Origin: Verrucomicrobiales bacterium
GTDB taxonomy: Bacteria > Verrucomicrobiota > Verrucomicrobiia > Verrucomicrobiales > DEV007
Reading direction: 5' to 3'
Assembly: GCA_016795385.1 (NCBI GenBank)
Contig: JAEUHI010000049.1
Coordinates: 1 to 64,000, forward strand
DNA length: 64,000 nucleotides
Part shown: positions 1 to 8,373 of the stretch, in pieces
Layout of the letters: every line of letters starts with the position of its first letter
How positions within the stretch are numbered: position 1 is the first letter of the stretch
Position numbers and translations under genes: made by a program
Notes under the pieces: model-generated
Told to the model about the DNA's origin: nothing
The model's input: only the letters and a program-made list of their open reading frames with translations
Databases searched by the model: none

Positions 1-80
1 CTGCCGCGACCGTCCTCTCTCACTGGATCGGGTGGAAGGATGGTTTTGACGATGTCCCATTGCTTGTCGGTGAGGTCCAT
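1..80 (-). mobile_element. IS5-type transposase, N-terminal fragment cut by the window edge
   Basis: Reading leftward from an ATG at 80, the frame stays open to the window edge for 26 codons. It begins MDLTDKQWDIVKTILPP, which I recognise as the N-terminus typical of IS5-group transposases (the small helical domain before the DDE core). Only this start is visible, so completeness and the left inverted repeat cannot be judged. The sequence just upstream (81-120) is clearly AT-richer than the rest of the window, as expected for an insertion boundary, but no terminal repeat could be defined. Confidence 0.7.
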
Positions 81-274
81 CCATAATCATTATACACCTT
101 ATACAGAGTACAAGTGATATTTATGAGATGGCTTCTAGCCAGTTTCACGTACACGTATCCAGATTCGCTGAAATCCGACCACCAGACGTTGAAGGATCTG
201 GCTTTCCTCGAGGAGGCAGTAAAGAGCGCCAAGTTCTACGACATTGAAAATCCATACCGCCGGCAGAACATGAC

Positions 275-307
275 GGCGGACTCAAGGGCTTACAGCCCTG
301 AGTCGCC
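275..307. repeat. Near-perfect palindrome, REP-like hairpin
   Basis: The arms GGCG-GACTC-A-AGGGCT and AGCCCT-GAGTC-GCC face each other across a TAC loop, broken by only two unpaired bases. It lies about 340 bases upstream of the RAYT gene starting at 646. Such hairpins are the usual substrates of RAYT enzymes. It has no following T-tract, so a terminator role is less likely. Confidence 0.5.
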
Positions 308-329
308 TTGACGTTCGCTTTAAGAAATC

Positions 330-593
330 ATGGGCGCCGACGCATTCATCGCCTTCGTTGGAATCAAGCGGGTCATCGATCTCGGCGCTGACTCGGAACT
401 GATCGAATTACAGGAGCGCACGCATCCGTTAATTCGAGCTGCGCGGAAGAACGGCCTCCAGTTTTACGACGGGCGCTTGACCGACGGAGAGGATATATTC
501 CTCTTCATCGGACGAACGATTTTAAGGGACGGACAAACAACGCTTGACGCCGCCCCTAAATCCCCGATCTTCCAACAATTCCGCCCCCGCTGA
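330..593 (+). CDS. Small conserved-type hypothetical protein (87 aa)
   Basis: The protein starts MGADAFIAFVGIKRVIDLG and continues with a THPLI-RAARKNGLQFYDGRLTDGEDIFLFIG core. I have a general memory of similar short proteins in planctomycetes and verrucomicrobia with an N-terminal MGAD and a central LTDG segment, but no assigned function. There is no signal peptide or membrane helix, so it is probably cytoplasmic. It lies just upstream of the RAYT on the same strand with a 52-base gap. The ATG at 330 is the first sensible start and no clear Shine-Dalgarno precedes it. The last residues look poorly conserved, so the 3' end may have been altered by neighbouring mobile DNA. Confidence 0.55.
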   Translation: MGADAFIAFVGIKRVIDLGADSELIELQERTHPLIRAARKNGLQFYDGRLTDGEDIFLFIGRTILRDGQTTLDAAPKSPIFQQFRPR

Positions 594-645
594 TCCTCCT
601 CCACGCGTCACCTTTATCCATCCGCACTCATCCGCCCCCCTCCCC

Positions 646-1692
646 ATGCGAACCGCACGCCTCCTCGGAACCGGAAGATCCTTCTACCACGTCATGTCCC
701 GGGTCGTGGACCGGCGCATGGTCTTCCAACCGAAGGACAAAGAGATCTTCCGCAAGATTCTCCGCAACCAGGAGTCCTTCACGGGGGTGCGGATTGTCAC
801 GTATTGCCTCATGTCGAATCACTTCCACTTGCTCCTGGAAGTGCCGGACCGGGAGACGCTGGCTCCGCTCGACGAGGAAGGGCTGCTCGCGGTGCTGCCT
901 TTGCTCTATCCGGGGGACGTGGTGGAAGGGGTGAAGCAGGAACTGGAACGTGCCAAGGCCGCGGGGGACGAGCGCTGGCACCGTGAAATCCTTTCTCGCT
1001 ATGAACGCCGGCGCGGGGATCTCGGGCTGTTCCTGAAGGAGGTGAAACTGCGCATCACTTTCTACATGAACAAACGACTCGGCCGGACCGGGACCCTCTG
1101 GGAGGGGCGCTACAAGAGCGTCCTGGTGGAGGATTGTGAACAAGCGCTGCTGACGATCTCGGCCTACATCGACCTCAATCCGATCCGGGCGGGCATCGTC
1201 ACGGCACCTGAAGAATACCGATGGTGCGGCTACGCGGAAGCGGTGGCCGGCGGGCGGCGCGGGCAAAAGGCGCGCGAAGGGCTCGGCCTGATGCTGAGCG
1301 AGGCCTTGCAGGATCCGGATTTCCGTCATGACTGGCGACGCACCTTGCCGCGTTACCGGATGTTTCTTTATCAGGATGGACAAGAAGTCGCGGGGGATCC
1401 GCAATTGGGTCAACGCGGTCGTCGTGGGATGAAGGCGGAGCTCGTCGAGCAGGTGGTCGAGCAGGACGGGACGATGTCCTTGCGTCAGGCATTGCGTCAC
1501 CGGGTGCGTTATTTCTGTGACGGAGCGGTATTGGGAACGGCGGCGTTCGTGAACGAGGTCTTCGAGCGCGAGCAGACCCTGCGGCAGCGCTTCGGCGAGA
1601 AGCGTACCAGTGGAGCGCGGCGCATGCGTGGGGCGGACTGGGGAGAGTTGCGGGTGCTGCGCGATTTGCAGAAGGACGTGATGGGGACGTAG
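646..1692 (+). CDS. REP-associated tyrosine transposase (RAYT, Y1 transposase family)
   Basis: This is a member of the IS200/REP-type HUH single-strand transposase family, 348 aa. The HUH motif is visible as SNHFHLLLEVP near residues 61-71, and the characteristic YIDLNPIRAG segment lies near residue 175. The N-terminus RLLGTGRSFYHVMSRVVDRR is the classic RAYT opening. RAYTs recognise and cut REP hairpins; they are usually single-copy domesticated genes rather than selfish insertion sequences. The frame is open from 544, but the ATG at 646 is where similarity to the family begins, and the upstream stretch is low-complexity Pro/Ser. The C-terminal part (about residues 200-348) is longer than in minimal Y1 transposases and probably contains a DNA-binding helical domain. 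Several palindromic repeats in this window are possible substrates. Confidence 0.9.
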   Translation: MRTARLLGTGRSFYHVMSRVVDRRMVFQPKDKEIFRKILRNQESFTGVRIVTYCLMSNHFHLLLEVPDRETLAPLDEEGLLAVLPLLYPGDVVEGVKQELERAKAAGDERWHREILSRYERRRGDLGLFLKEVKLRITFYMNKRLGRTGTLWEGRYKSVLVEDCEQALLTISAYIDLNPIRAGIVTAPEEYRWCGYAEAVAGGRRGQKAREGLGLMLSEALQDPDFRHDWRRTLPRYRMFLYQDGQEVAGDPQLGQRGRRGMKAELVEQVVEQDGTMSLRQALRHRVRYFCDGAVLGTAAFVNEVFEREQTLRQRFGEKRTSGARRMRGADWGELRVLRDLQKDVMGT

Positions 1693-1844
1693 GTCGCTCC
1701 GGCGGGGAAGGTGGGTCTGGAATCTTGAATTTGAGGCCTCCTGATCCACGAACCAGGAACGTTACCAGAAGCAACATTTCTTGACACTACCAGGCCCGAC
1801 GCGAAGCGGAATGACGTGGCGCGAAGGCGCCCATGGATGCGAAA

Positions 1845-2621
1845 TCAACGGCTGCCACGCGGCCGCAGATCGTGCTCGGTCTCCATTCCCTCGCCCAGCT
1901 TCAAAGCGTCGAGAATGAGCTTTTCCTCTTTCAGGGTCGTCGTCAAAACCTGTCCGAGCGTGGTCTTGGTCGCGAGGATCTTCCCGGCGGGATCCTGGGC
2001 CACGAGCAGGTAACCTTCGAACTCCCAACCGCCGACATTGGAGCTGTCCTTGTCGGAATCGTAGGAGGTCTCGACGGATTTCAGCTCGTGCTCCGAGAAT
2101 TTTCCCGCCGGAAGCTGGGTGGAGAAACGCTGCACGGAGAGGATCTTGTACCAGTCTTCGCTGCGGTTGGCGTAGCGCCTCGAATTCCGGGCGACAAGCA
2201 GGATGGTGAAATTCGTTTCTCCGAGATCGGTGTCGCGGGTGACGTTGGTGACCTTCGCCGAGGTCGTGATGGTCATGTTTTCCATGTAGGTACTGCTTCC
2301 CTGGTCCCGCCGCTTTTTCCCGACCGACACATCCATCTCGAACTTGGCGACTTCCTTGGGCGCGTTGGCGATGATGCGCTCCTGCGAAGCCGCGTCGAGG
2401 ACATCCAGCTTGGTGTTGAAGATCTGTCCGTCGCTCCGCTGGATCCTGACATTGCCACTACTCGCGGTGTAGGAGATCACCTCGACGGTCATCGACTGGC
2501 CCGCCTTGTTCGCCACTTCGATCGTGGCGGCACCGAGGGAAGAGGCCGCCATCCACGCTGCGAGGCATCCCCAGATGAGAAGTGCGCGAGGGTTCCGGAG
2601 CAGTGGCGGCAGGCATTTCAT
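1845..2621 (-). CDS. Secreted SHD1-like domain protein
   Basis: A 258-aa protein with an N-terminal hydrophobic export signal (ALLIWGCLAAWMAASSLGAA). Just after it, a stretch around NVRIQRSDGQIFNTKLDVL followed by DAASQERI resembles the SLA1 homology 1 (SHD1) beta-barrel found in many exported planctomycete and verrucomicrobial proteins. The remaining ~180 residues are beta-rich and unassigned, with no catalytic motif. The frame is open further upstream to 2678, but MKCLPPLLRNPR at 2621 gives a normal signal peptide. It is divergent from the zinc-finger repeat gene at 2795, with 173 bp between the starts. Function unknown; probably periplasmic. Confidence 0.7.
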   Translation of the reverse strand: MKCLPPLLRNPRALLIWGCLAAWMAASSLGAATIEVANKAGQSMTVEVISYTASSGNVRIQRSDGQIFNTKLDVLDAASQERIIANAPKEVAKFEMDVSVGKKRRDQGSSTYMENMTITTSAKVTNVTRDTDLGETNFTILLVARNSRRYANRSEDWYKILSVQRFSTQLPAGKFSEHELKSVETSYDSDKDSSNVGGWEFEGYLLVAQDPAGKILATKTTLGQVLTTTLKEEKLILDALKLGEGMETEHDLRPRGSR

Positions 2622-2794
2622 ATCGGTCGCGGAGCTGAGTCTGCCTCGCAGGATAGGGATCGGTGCCCGCGAAGGCAAGAAAAGCTTTTGCCCGGATCAC
2701 GAGAAGGGGCCGTGCCCCTTTCGTGCCCTCTCCGCAGAATCATCTTGCGGAGGGGAGGTGTCCGGGATTACCACTGCTCCCAGAGATTTTTGCC

Positions 2795-5014
2795 ATGACC
2801 GATCCAACCTCCATGACCGATTCCGAAAGGGAAGAGATCCTCGACTGGATCCGCAGCGAACACGCGGCCGGACGCGCCCTGAATCTCCACGCGGTGAAGC
2901 GCCGCCGTCCGGAACTGCTGCGTCGGGTCTACGAGGTGCGCCCTTTCTGGGGCTGGTGGCAGGCGATCGCCGATGCCGGGCTCGACTACGCGGACCTGGA
3001 GGTGGAACTCGAGGAGACGGTGACGTGCCGGATCTGCGGTTACGTCGGGTTCCAGCTCAACGCCCACCTCAGCCGGCGCCACGGAATGTCGAGTGCGGAG
3101 TATCGCGAGAAATATCCCGGACTGGATCTCGCCAGCGAGCTGCGGCGCGCCCGCATGAAGAAGGAGGGCGGAAACCACCTGCTGCCGCATTGGGAGCCGC
3201 TCTACTCCGACGAATACATGATGGACCGGGCCTATCGCTACTACACGATGGGGCATCGGCTCCGCACCACCTGGATCTGCGAGCACGATCACAACCTCTG
3301 GCAGCACATCCATCGCAAGGGCATCACGTGGGAGTCGTTCATCACCGCCCTCGGCATCCCCTACCCCGACGCCAAGACCGAGAGGGCCCCGGGGATCACG
3401 CGCGAGGAATTGCTCGAGCGCTTGCGCGAAGTGGTGAAGGCGGAAGGCGAAACCCCGAAGCTGGCCCGTCTCACCGAGATCGATCACCTGCTGCTCACCG
3501 GGGTGCGCCGTTATTTCCGCAATTACGACAAGGCCCTCGCCGCGGCCGGTTTGCCCCTGCCGAACCGGCCTTTCCTGCTGCGCCGGGAATTCTCTCCCGA
3601 AGAGGTCCTCGCCGAGCTGCGGCGGCTCGCGGACCAAGGGGTGCGTATCACGGCGGTGGGCATCAAAAAGGAACTCGGCAATACCGATCTCCACCTCAAC
3701 ATCGAAAAAATGGGGGGATACCCGGTGGTCCGCCAACAGCTGGGGCTGGCGAAACCGGAACTCCCCCGGGAGATGCCGCGTCACACCCGCGAGGAGGTGA
3801 TCGAGGCGATGCGCCGCCGTGCGACCGAGGGCAAGGAATACACCGTTCCCGCGCTGCGCGAGGGCGACGAGGCCGATCCGGAGCTCCTGCGATCGGCCCG
3901 GCAACATTTCGGAAAGTGGACCGAATTGCTCGACGCAGCAGGGCTCCAGCCCGTGCACCATGCGAAACCCCGCGCCCAACGCCGCCGCGAAAAACTGCTC
4001 GCCGCACTGCGCGAACGAAGCGCGGCGGGCCTGCCGATCGATCCGAAATCGATGCGACAGGAGGAGTCGTCGAAAGCGCTCTACCGGAATCTGAGCTTTC
4101 TTTACAAGGGATGGGAGAACGCCGTCGCCGAAGCGGGTCTCTCCGAGGACCTCGCCCGCTCGCTTTCCCGCGAACGCGACGCGATCATCGCGGCGATCCA
4201 GGCGAGACAGGAACGGGGAGAACCGCTCGATCTGTCGAGCATGAAGTCGTTTCCGGGGAGTGCCTCCCTTTACCAACGGGCCCGGGCGGAATTCAAGACG
4301 TGGAAAAAAGCGATCCTCGCCGCTGGCATCGCGTGGCCCTTGCCGAAGCCCCCCAAGCCGGAACGTCCACCGAAGCCACCGCGTCCCCCGAAGGCCGAGC
4401 GCCCTCCCAAGCCACCGAAGCCGCCCAAAGCTCCGAAAGCGGCAAAGCCACCGCGTCCCGGCCAACGGCCGCGGAAACCGCGCGTGATTTCCCCCGAGGT
4501 CGCCGCCGCCATGGCCGCGCGGGCCGCCCGCATCGCAGAGCTGAAGAGCCGCCGCGACAACCTCGAGGAACGTCGCGAAAAGGTGATCGAAGCGATCCGC
4601 GAGCGTCATCGCGAAAAACGTCCCCTCTACCTCCGCGGCATCCGGCGCGAGCCGGCGGCGATGGAGCTCTACGACGAGGCGCGCGTCGTCTTCCGCACCT
4701 GGAAGGCCGCCCTCGCCGCGGCGGGTTGCAAGCCCGAGCCCCTCCCTCCCCTGCCGAAATCGAAGATCGTCCAGGAACTCGAGGAGGCCTACCCGATCGA
4801 TCCGGAATGGCTGGCCAAGGTCGAGGAAATGACCGCCGCCACGATGCTACGGCGCGATACCGACGAGCCCGAGGACGCACCCGCGAAACCCTCGCCCGAT
4901 TTTTCGCCCGGAGTCATCCGGGGGTGGCGTCGGCCGACGAAGAAGGGTGAGAAACAACGCACCACACCCTCGAAGGCGGAGCTGCGCAAGAAGCGGAAGA
5001 AGGGCCGGCGATAA
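2795..5014 (+). CDS. Large helical-repeat protein with a Ros/MucR-like C2H2 zinc finger
   Basis: A 739-aa cytoplasmic protein of a type I cannot name. A C2H2 finger is visible: C78, C81, H91, H96, followed by GMSSAEYREKYPG, like the finger of Ros/MucR regulators. Before and after it, about eight degenerate units of 50-57 residues recur. Each has a helix like VIEAIRERxxxGxPL, a variable middle, then a W/F-x-x-A-L-x-x-AGL ending (for example FKTWKKAILAAGI, FRTWKAALAAAGC). These resemble the small helix-turn-helix repeats that accompany some HNH/homing endonucleases, but no nuclease motif is seen. A Pro/Lys-rich linker (roughly residues 517-564) separates the last unit, and the C-terminus is strongly basic. 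DNA binding is inferred. The start at 2795 (MTDPTSMTDSEREEILDW) is preferred over the longer open frame from 2663, which is GC-rich non-protein-like sequence. Confidence 0.75.
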   Translation: MTDPTSMTDSEREEILDWIRSEHAAGRALNLHAVKRRRPELLRRVYEVRPFWGWWQAIADAGLDYADLEVELEETVTCRICGYVGFQLNAHLSRRHGMSSAEYREKYPGLDLASELRRARMKKEGGNHLLPHWEPLYSDEYMMDRAYRYYTMGHRLRTTWICEHDHNLWQHIHRKGITWESFITALGIPYPDAKTERAPGITREELLERLREVVKAEGETPKLARLTEIDHLLLTGVRRYFRNYDKALAAAGLPLPNRPFLLRREFSPEEVLAELRRLADQGVRITAVGIKKELGNTDLHLNIEKMGGYPVVRQQLGLAKPELPREMPRHTREEVIEAMRRRATEGKEYTVPALREGDEADPELLRSARQHFGKWTELLDAAGLQPVHHAKPRAQRRREKLLAALRERSAAGLPIDPKSMRQEESSKALYRNLSFLYKGWENAVAEAGLSEDLARSLSRERDAIIAAIQARQERGEPLDLSSMKSFPGSASLYQRARAEFKTWKKAILAAGIAWPLPKPPKPERPPKPPRPPKAERPPKPPKPPKAPKAAKPPRPGQRPRKPRVISPEVAAAMAARAARIAELKSRRDNLEERREKVIEAIRERHREKRPLYLRGIRREPAAMELYDEARVVFRTWKAALAAAGCKPEPLPPLPKSKIVQELEEAYPIDPEWLAKVEEMTAATMLRRDTDEPEDAPAKPSPDFSPGVIRGWRRPTKKGEKQRTTPSKAELRKKRKKGRR

Positions 5015-5022
5015 GATCCAGC

Positions 5023-6177
5023 TCAGAGGAGCAAAGCCTTTGCCCCCTCGACCGCTTCGGTGATGAAAGTCGCAGGGCGGCGATCGAACTGGCTCGCAAA
5101 CGATTCTTCGAGGTGCGCGCGGAACGATTCGGCCGCCTCCCGCCGCACCAGCGAGACAGTCGATCCGCCGAAGCCACCGCCCGTCATGCGGGTGCCGACG
5201 TGTCCGTTTTCCGCGCCGAAGGCGTAGCCCGCCTCGACGAGGCCATCGAGCTCGGCACAGCTCACCTCGAAGTCGTGCCGGAGCGATGCGTGGCCTTCGC
5301 GGAGGCAGCGTCCCATGGTTTCGAGATCCCCTGAAGTGAGCGCGCCAACGAAGGCATGGACACGCTGCTGTTCGGTCACGGCATGCCTGGCGCGACGGTA
5401 AAGGGTGTCATCCATCCGCCCGCGAGCCGCCTCCACCAAAGCCGGATCGAGATCGCGAAAGGAGGCAGCTCCTAAGAATGCCAGCGCCGCCTCGCATTGC
5501 TCGCGCCGCAGACGGTATTCCCCGTCACCGAGGGCGTGCTTCACTCCGGTATCCGCGACGACGATGACGAGATCCTCGGGCAGCGGCACGGAACGCGTCG
5601 AGAGGTCCCGGCAATCGAGGAGCAGCGCACAACCGGCCCGACCCGCGCCGACGGCGAGCTGATCCATGATGCCGCAGGGCACGCCCGCGTAGTCGTGCTC
5701 GGCCTTCTGGCAGAGAAGGGCGCGCTCGCAGACCGATCGCGTCGCACCGGTCAAGGTCTCGATCACCAGCGCCGTCGCCGTCTCAAGGGCGGCGCTGGCG
5801 CTGAGTCCCGCACCCGCCGGGAGGTCGCCATGGATCACGGCACGAAATCCCGGCACCTCGATCCCTTCTCCCCGGTAGCCGGCGATGACCCCGAGCAGGT
5901 AATTCAGCCAACGCTCCCGTTTTTCGGCGCGGGGAAAGACCTCGTCCGGACCGATGCGGACCTTCTCACCAAACCCGGCCCTCACCGGCACGAATTCAAA
6001 AAAGCCATCCTCCGTCGCCGACGCCTCGATCACGAGGTGACGGTCGATCGCCACGGGCAGGACCCAGCCATCGAGATAGTCGATGTGTTCGCCGATCAGA
6101 TTGACCCGACCCGGAGCCACCGCGATCACCGAAGGCACCGCGCCGAAATGTTTTTCATACTCGCCTCCGCGATTCAT
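5023..6177 (-). CDS. galK: Galactokinase
   Basis: A GHMP-superfamily kinase of 384 aa, the usual length. The galactokinase signature PGRVNLIGEHIDYLDGW lies at about residues 22-38, the ATP-binding GHMP motif LPAGAGLSASAAL near residue 115, and the C-terminal glycine motif TGGGFGGSTVSLV near residue 345. It phosphorylates alpha-D-galactose to galactose 1-phosphate, the first step of the Leloir pathway, in the cytoplasm. No galT, galE or mutarotase is next to it, so it is not in a gal operon. It is convergent with the zinc-finger repeat gene, with only eight bases between the stop codons. Confidence 0.93.
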   Translation of the reverse strand: MNRGGEYEKHFGAVPSVIAVAPGRVNLIGEHIDYLDGWVLPVAIDRHLVIEASATEDGFFEFVPVRAGFGEKVRIGPDEVFPRAEKRERWLNYLLGVIAGYRGEGIEVPGFRAVIHGDLPAGAGLSASAALETATALVIETLTGATRSVCERALLCQKAEHDYAGVPCGIMDQLAVGAGRAGCALLLDCRDLSTRSVPLPEDLVIVVADTGVKHALGDGEYRLRREQCEAALAFLGAASFRDLDPALVEAARGRMDDTLYRRARHAVTEQQRVHAFVGALTSGDLETMGRCLREGHASLRHDFEVSCAELDGLVEAGYAFGAENGHVGTRMTGGGFGGSTVSLVRREAAESFRAHLEESFASQFDRRPATFITEAVEGAKALLL

Positions 6178-6234
6178 CGGGCGAGTGTAGGGACACCCCC
6201 ACGATCCCGCAAGGACTTCCCGCAGAGGGCGGGC

Positions 6235-6813
6235 TCACTCGCCCCCGGAGCGGAACTGCTTCAAAAACGCCGCCCCACATCCCGAGAGGACGGTGCGGGT
6301 GTCCGTGACCAAGGTCGCCACCACCGGAGTCGCGGCTCGGAACCAACCGGCTCCGGCCATCGCGACGATTCCGATGCCGATCGAGACGAAGCTGAAAGTC
6401 ATCGCACCGACCGCGACGAGGAGGGCACCGATCGCGAGGAACGACCACGTCAAGGCCACCGCCACGGAGCGATCATCCCGGTGCTTGCGGCACAGGCCCA
6501 TTTCCAGTGTCGGACGAGCACCGAACCAGGTGCCGGGCAGCCGGGGATTTCTCAAAGCGATGGCGCTGGAGCCACAGGCGGGGCGGCCGCACTTGACGCA
6601 GGATCCAACCGGGATGACCGCGCCGTGTTCGAGGATCAACTCGCTGCCGCTCACATACAACGAGGGCGGCGGGGCGTGGAGGGTCGTGGTTTCCGTCATC
6701 GGAGCGGCCGACGCCTCGGGAGGCACCGGCACGATCACCCGCATCTGGGTGGCCGGAGCGGGATGAAGGGCGGATTCGATGGAGGATTCGGCAGGAGGAT
6801 TCATCAGTTTCAT
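6235..6813 (-). CDS. Hypothetical membrane protein with two C-terminal helices
   Basis: A protein of about 192 aa. The N-terminal part is Pro/Ala-rich; the middle has a CVKCGRPACG segment that looks like half of a zinc ribbon, with further Cys and His in MGLCRKHRDDRS. Two adjacent hydrophobic segments follow (ALTWSFLAIGALLVAVGAM and SIGIGIVAMAGAGWF). This architecture recurs in small bacterial membrane proteins of unknown function. The frame stays open upstream to 7137 but the extension is Arg-rich and unlikely; MKLMNPPAESS at 6813, or the ATG at 6804, is preferred. It sits 57 bases upstream of galK on the same strand, so the two might be cotranscribed. Confidence 0.6.
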   Translation of the reverse strand: MKLMNPPAESSIESALHPAPATQMRVIVPVPPEASAAPMTETTTLHAPPPSLYVSGSELILEHGAVIPVGSCVKCGRPACGSSAIALRNPRLPGTWFGARPTLEMGLCRKHRDDRSVAVALTWSFLAIGALLVAVGAMTFSFVSIGIGIVAMAGAGWFRAATPVVATLVTDTRTVLSGCGAAFLKQFRSGGE

Positions 6814-7073
6814 CAAAGGGAGCACAGGCTGTGCCAGAATCGAGCCTTTCGACGTGACGAAGGCGTCATCCGGAGCGGACCGTGCACCCGATACGAGGCG
6901 ACCCGGCCGCTTCTTTCGGAAAAATGCCCCCTCTCCCGCTCGACCGGGATTCCTCATCGCGTATGCCGTCCGCCGTTCGCGAAGCTTGCATCCGGGAACG
7001 AAAGCGACGACGCTGCTGCCCTTCTCCGCGGCGGGATTGTCACCCCTCGCGGCCTGCGGCTCGTATCCCCTCC

Positions 7074-8366
7074 ATGAAACGTTTTTTCCGTGCCACCGTG
7101 CCTCTCGCCGTTCTCGGCGGGTGCGCCTATCTGGCATGGTGGTTTATCTCGAACCGCCCCGAGACCCCGACGATCGAGGCTCCGCCCGCGGTGGTGCGTG
7201 TCGAGGGGACCAAACTCCAGCGCCAGACCTATCCGGTCCGGGTGCGATCCCAGGGCACGGTGCAACCGCGCACCCGCAGCACCCTGCTCCCCGAAGTCTC
7301 CGCCAAGGTCCTCGAAGTCAGCCCTTCCTTCCGGCCCGGCGGTTTTTTCAAAAGCGGCGAGATGTTGTTGAAGCTCGATCCCGTCGATTACGAAACCGCC
7401 CTCGTCGTCGCCAAGGCCACCCTCGCGCAGGCCGAGGTCATTCTCGCGGAAGAGACCGCCAAGGCCGGACAGGCCCGGGAAAACTGGCGCGCCCTCGGTA
7501 AGACCGGTGAGCCCGGGGCGCTCGCCCTGCGCCTGCCGCAGGTCGCCAAGGCCGAGGCCGACGTGGCCGCCGCCAAGGCCCAGATTGCCCAAGCCGAGCG
7601 CGATCTCGAGCGCACCATGATCCGCGCCCCCTACGACGGACAGGTCCTCGAGCAGCTCGTCGATGTCGGCCAGTTTGTGAACGAAGGCACCGCCCTCGGC
7701 CAGATCTTTGCCGTCGATTACGTCGAAATCCGGCTGCCTTTGCCCGAGCGCGAGATGCAGTTTCTCTCCCTCCCGGAGCGTTTCCGCGATGGTGCGACGA
7801 CCGCGGGCGGCGCACCCGTCACGCTTCACACCGGGCTCGCCGGGAAAATCGCTTCGTGGGATGGCTTCCTCGTCCGCGTCGAGGGTGCGATCGACGAGTC
7901 GACCCGCCAGATCACCGCCGTCGCCCAGGTGAACGATCCCTACGCCAAGCGCGGTGACGGCCATCCGCCGCTGCGCATCGGACAATTCCTCGAAGCCGAG
8001 ATCGAAGGCCAGATCCTCAACGACGTGTTTGTCATCCCGAGGCGCGCGGTGCGGGCGGGCAACGAGATCCTGCTCATCACGCCCGAAAACAAGCTGCGCC
8101 GCGTCACCGTCGATCCCATCATCGCCGACACCGAAAAGATCATCATCTCCGCCGACACCGGTGGGCAGCCCCGCGAGGGCGACGTGCTCTGCCTCACCCC
8201 CATCCCCTTCGCCGCCGAGGGAGCCACCGTGCTGCCTCTCATCGACGGCGTCATGGAGACCACCGAAGTTCCCGGATCCGGCAAGTCCAAGGGAGCGAAA
8301 GGAGCCGCCCCGGTCGAAGCCAAGGCCCCGGCCGCCGCCCCCGGCGGGTCACCCCGATCCTCCTGA
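7074..8366 (+). CDS. RND efflux membrane fusion protein (HlyD/AcrA family)
   Basis: A periplasmic adaptor of 430 aa that joins an inner-membrane RND pump to an outer-membrane channel. One N-terminal hydrophobic segment (ATVPLAVLGGCAYLAWWFI) is followed by a barrel-sandwich half (VRSQGTVQPRTRSTLLPEV), a coiled coil rich in Ala/Glu/Lys (about residues 110-180), the returning lipoyl half (TMIRAPYDGQVLEQLVDVGQ) and a beta-barrel domain. The C-terminus ends in a Lys/Ala/Pro tail. The ATG at 7074 was chosen because it begins the signal-anchor; the frame upstream to 6882 is not protein-like. It is the first gene of an operon, with only seven bases before the pump gene. No TolC-type channel gene is in the window. 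Confidence 0.92.
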   Translation: MKRFFRATVPLAVLGGCAYLAWWFISNRPETPTIEAPPAVVRVEGTKLQRQTYPVRVRSQGTVQPRTRSTLLPEVSAKVLEVSPSFRPGGFFKSGEMLLKLDPVDYETALVVAKATLAQAEVILAEETAKAGQARENWRALGKTGEPGALALRLPQVAKAEADVAAAKAQIAQAERDLERTMIRAPYDGQVLEQLVDVGQFVNEGTALGQIFAVDYVEIRLPLPEREMQFLSLPERFRDGATTAGGAPVTLHTGLAGKIASWDGFLVRVEGAIDESTRQITAVAQVNDPYAKRGDGHPPLRIGQFLEAEIEGQILNDVFVIPRRAVRAGNEILLITPENKLRRVTVDPIIADTEKIIISADTGGQPREGDVLCLTPIPFAAEGATVLPLIDGVMETTEVPGSGKSKGAKGAAPVEAKAPAAAPGGSPRSS

Positions 8367-8373
8367 TCCCGCC

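Noticed and set aside
114..311. 65-codon frame after the IS5 fragment
   Set aside because: Its end is formed by the palindrome at 275-307 and it matches nothing known; it may be remnant DNA but cannot be supported as a gene.
1762..1800. TTGACA-like sequence after the RAYT gene
   Set aside because: No -10 element and no downstream gene on that strand.
2506..4950. Long plus-strand frame overlapping the zinc-finger repeat gene
   Set aside because: It is Arg/Pro/Gly-rich, matches no family and is a GC-driven shadow of the 2795-5014 gene.
6814..7137. N-terminal extension of the small two-helix membrane protein gene
   Set aside because: The extension is Arg-rich and overlaps the start of the divergent RND fusion protein gene.
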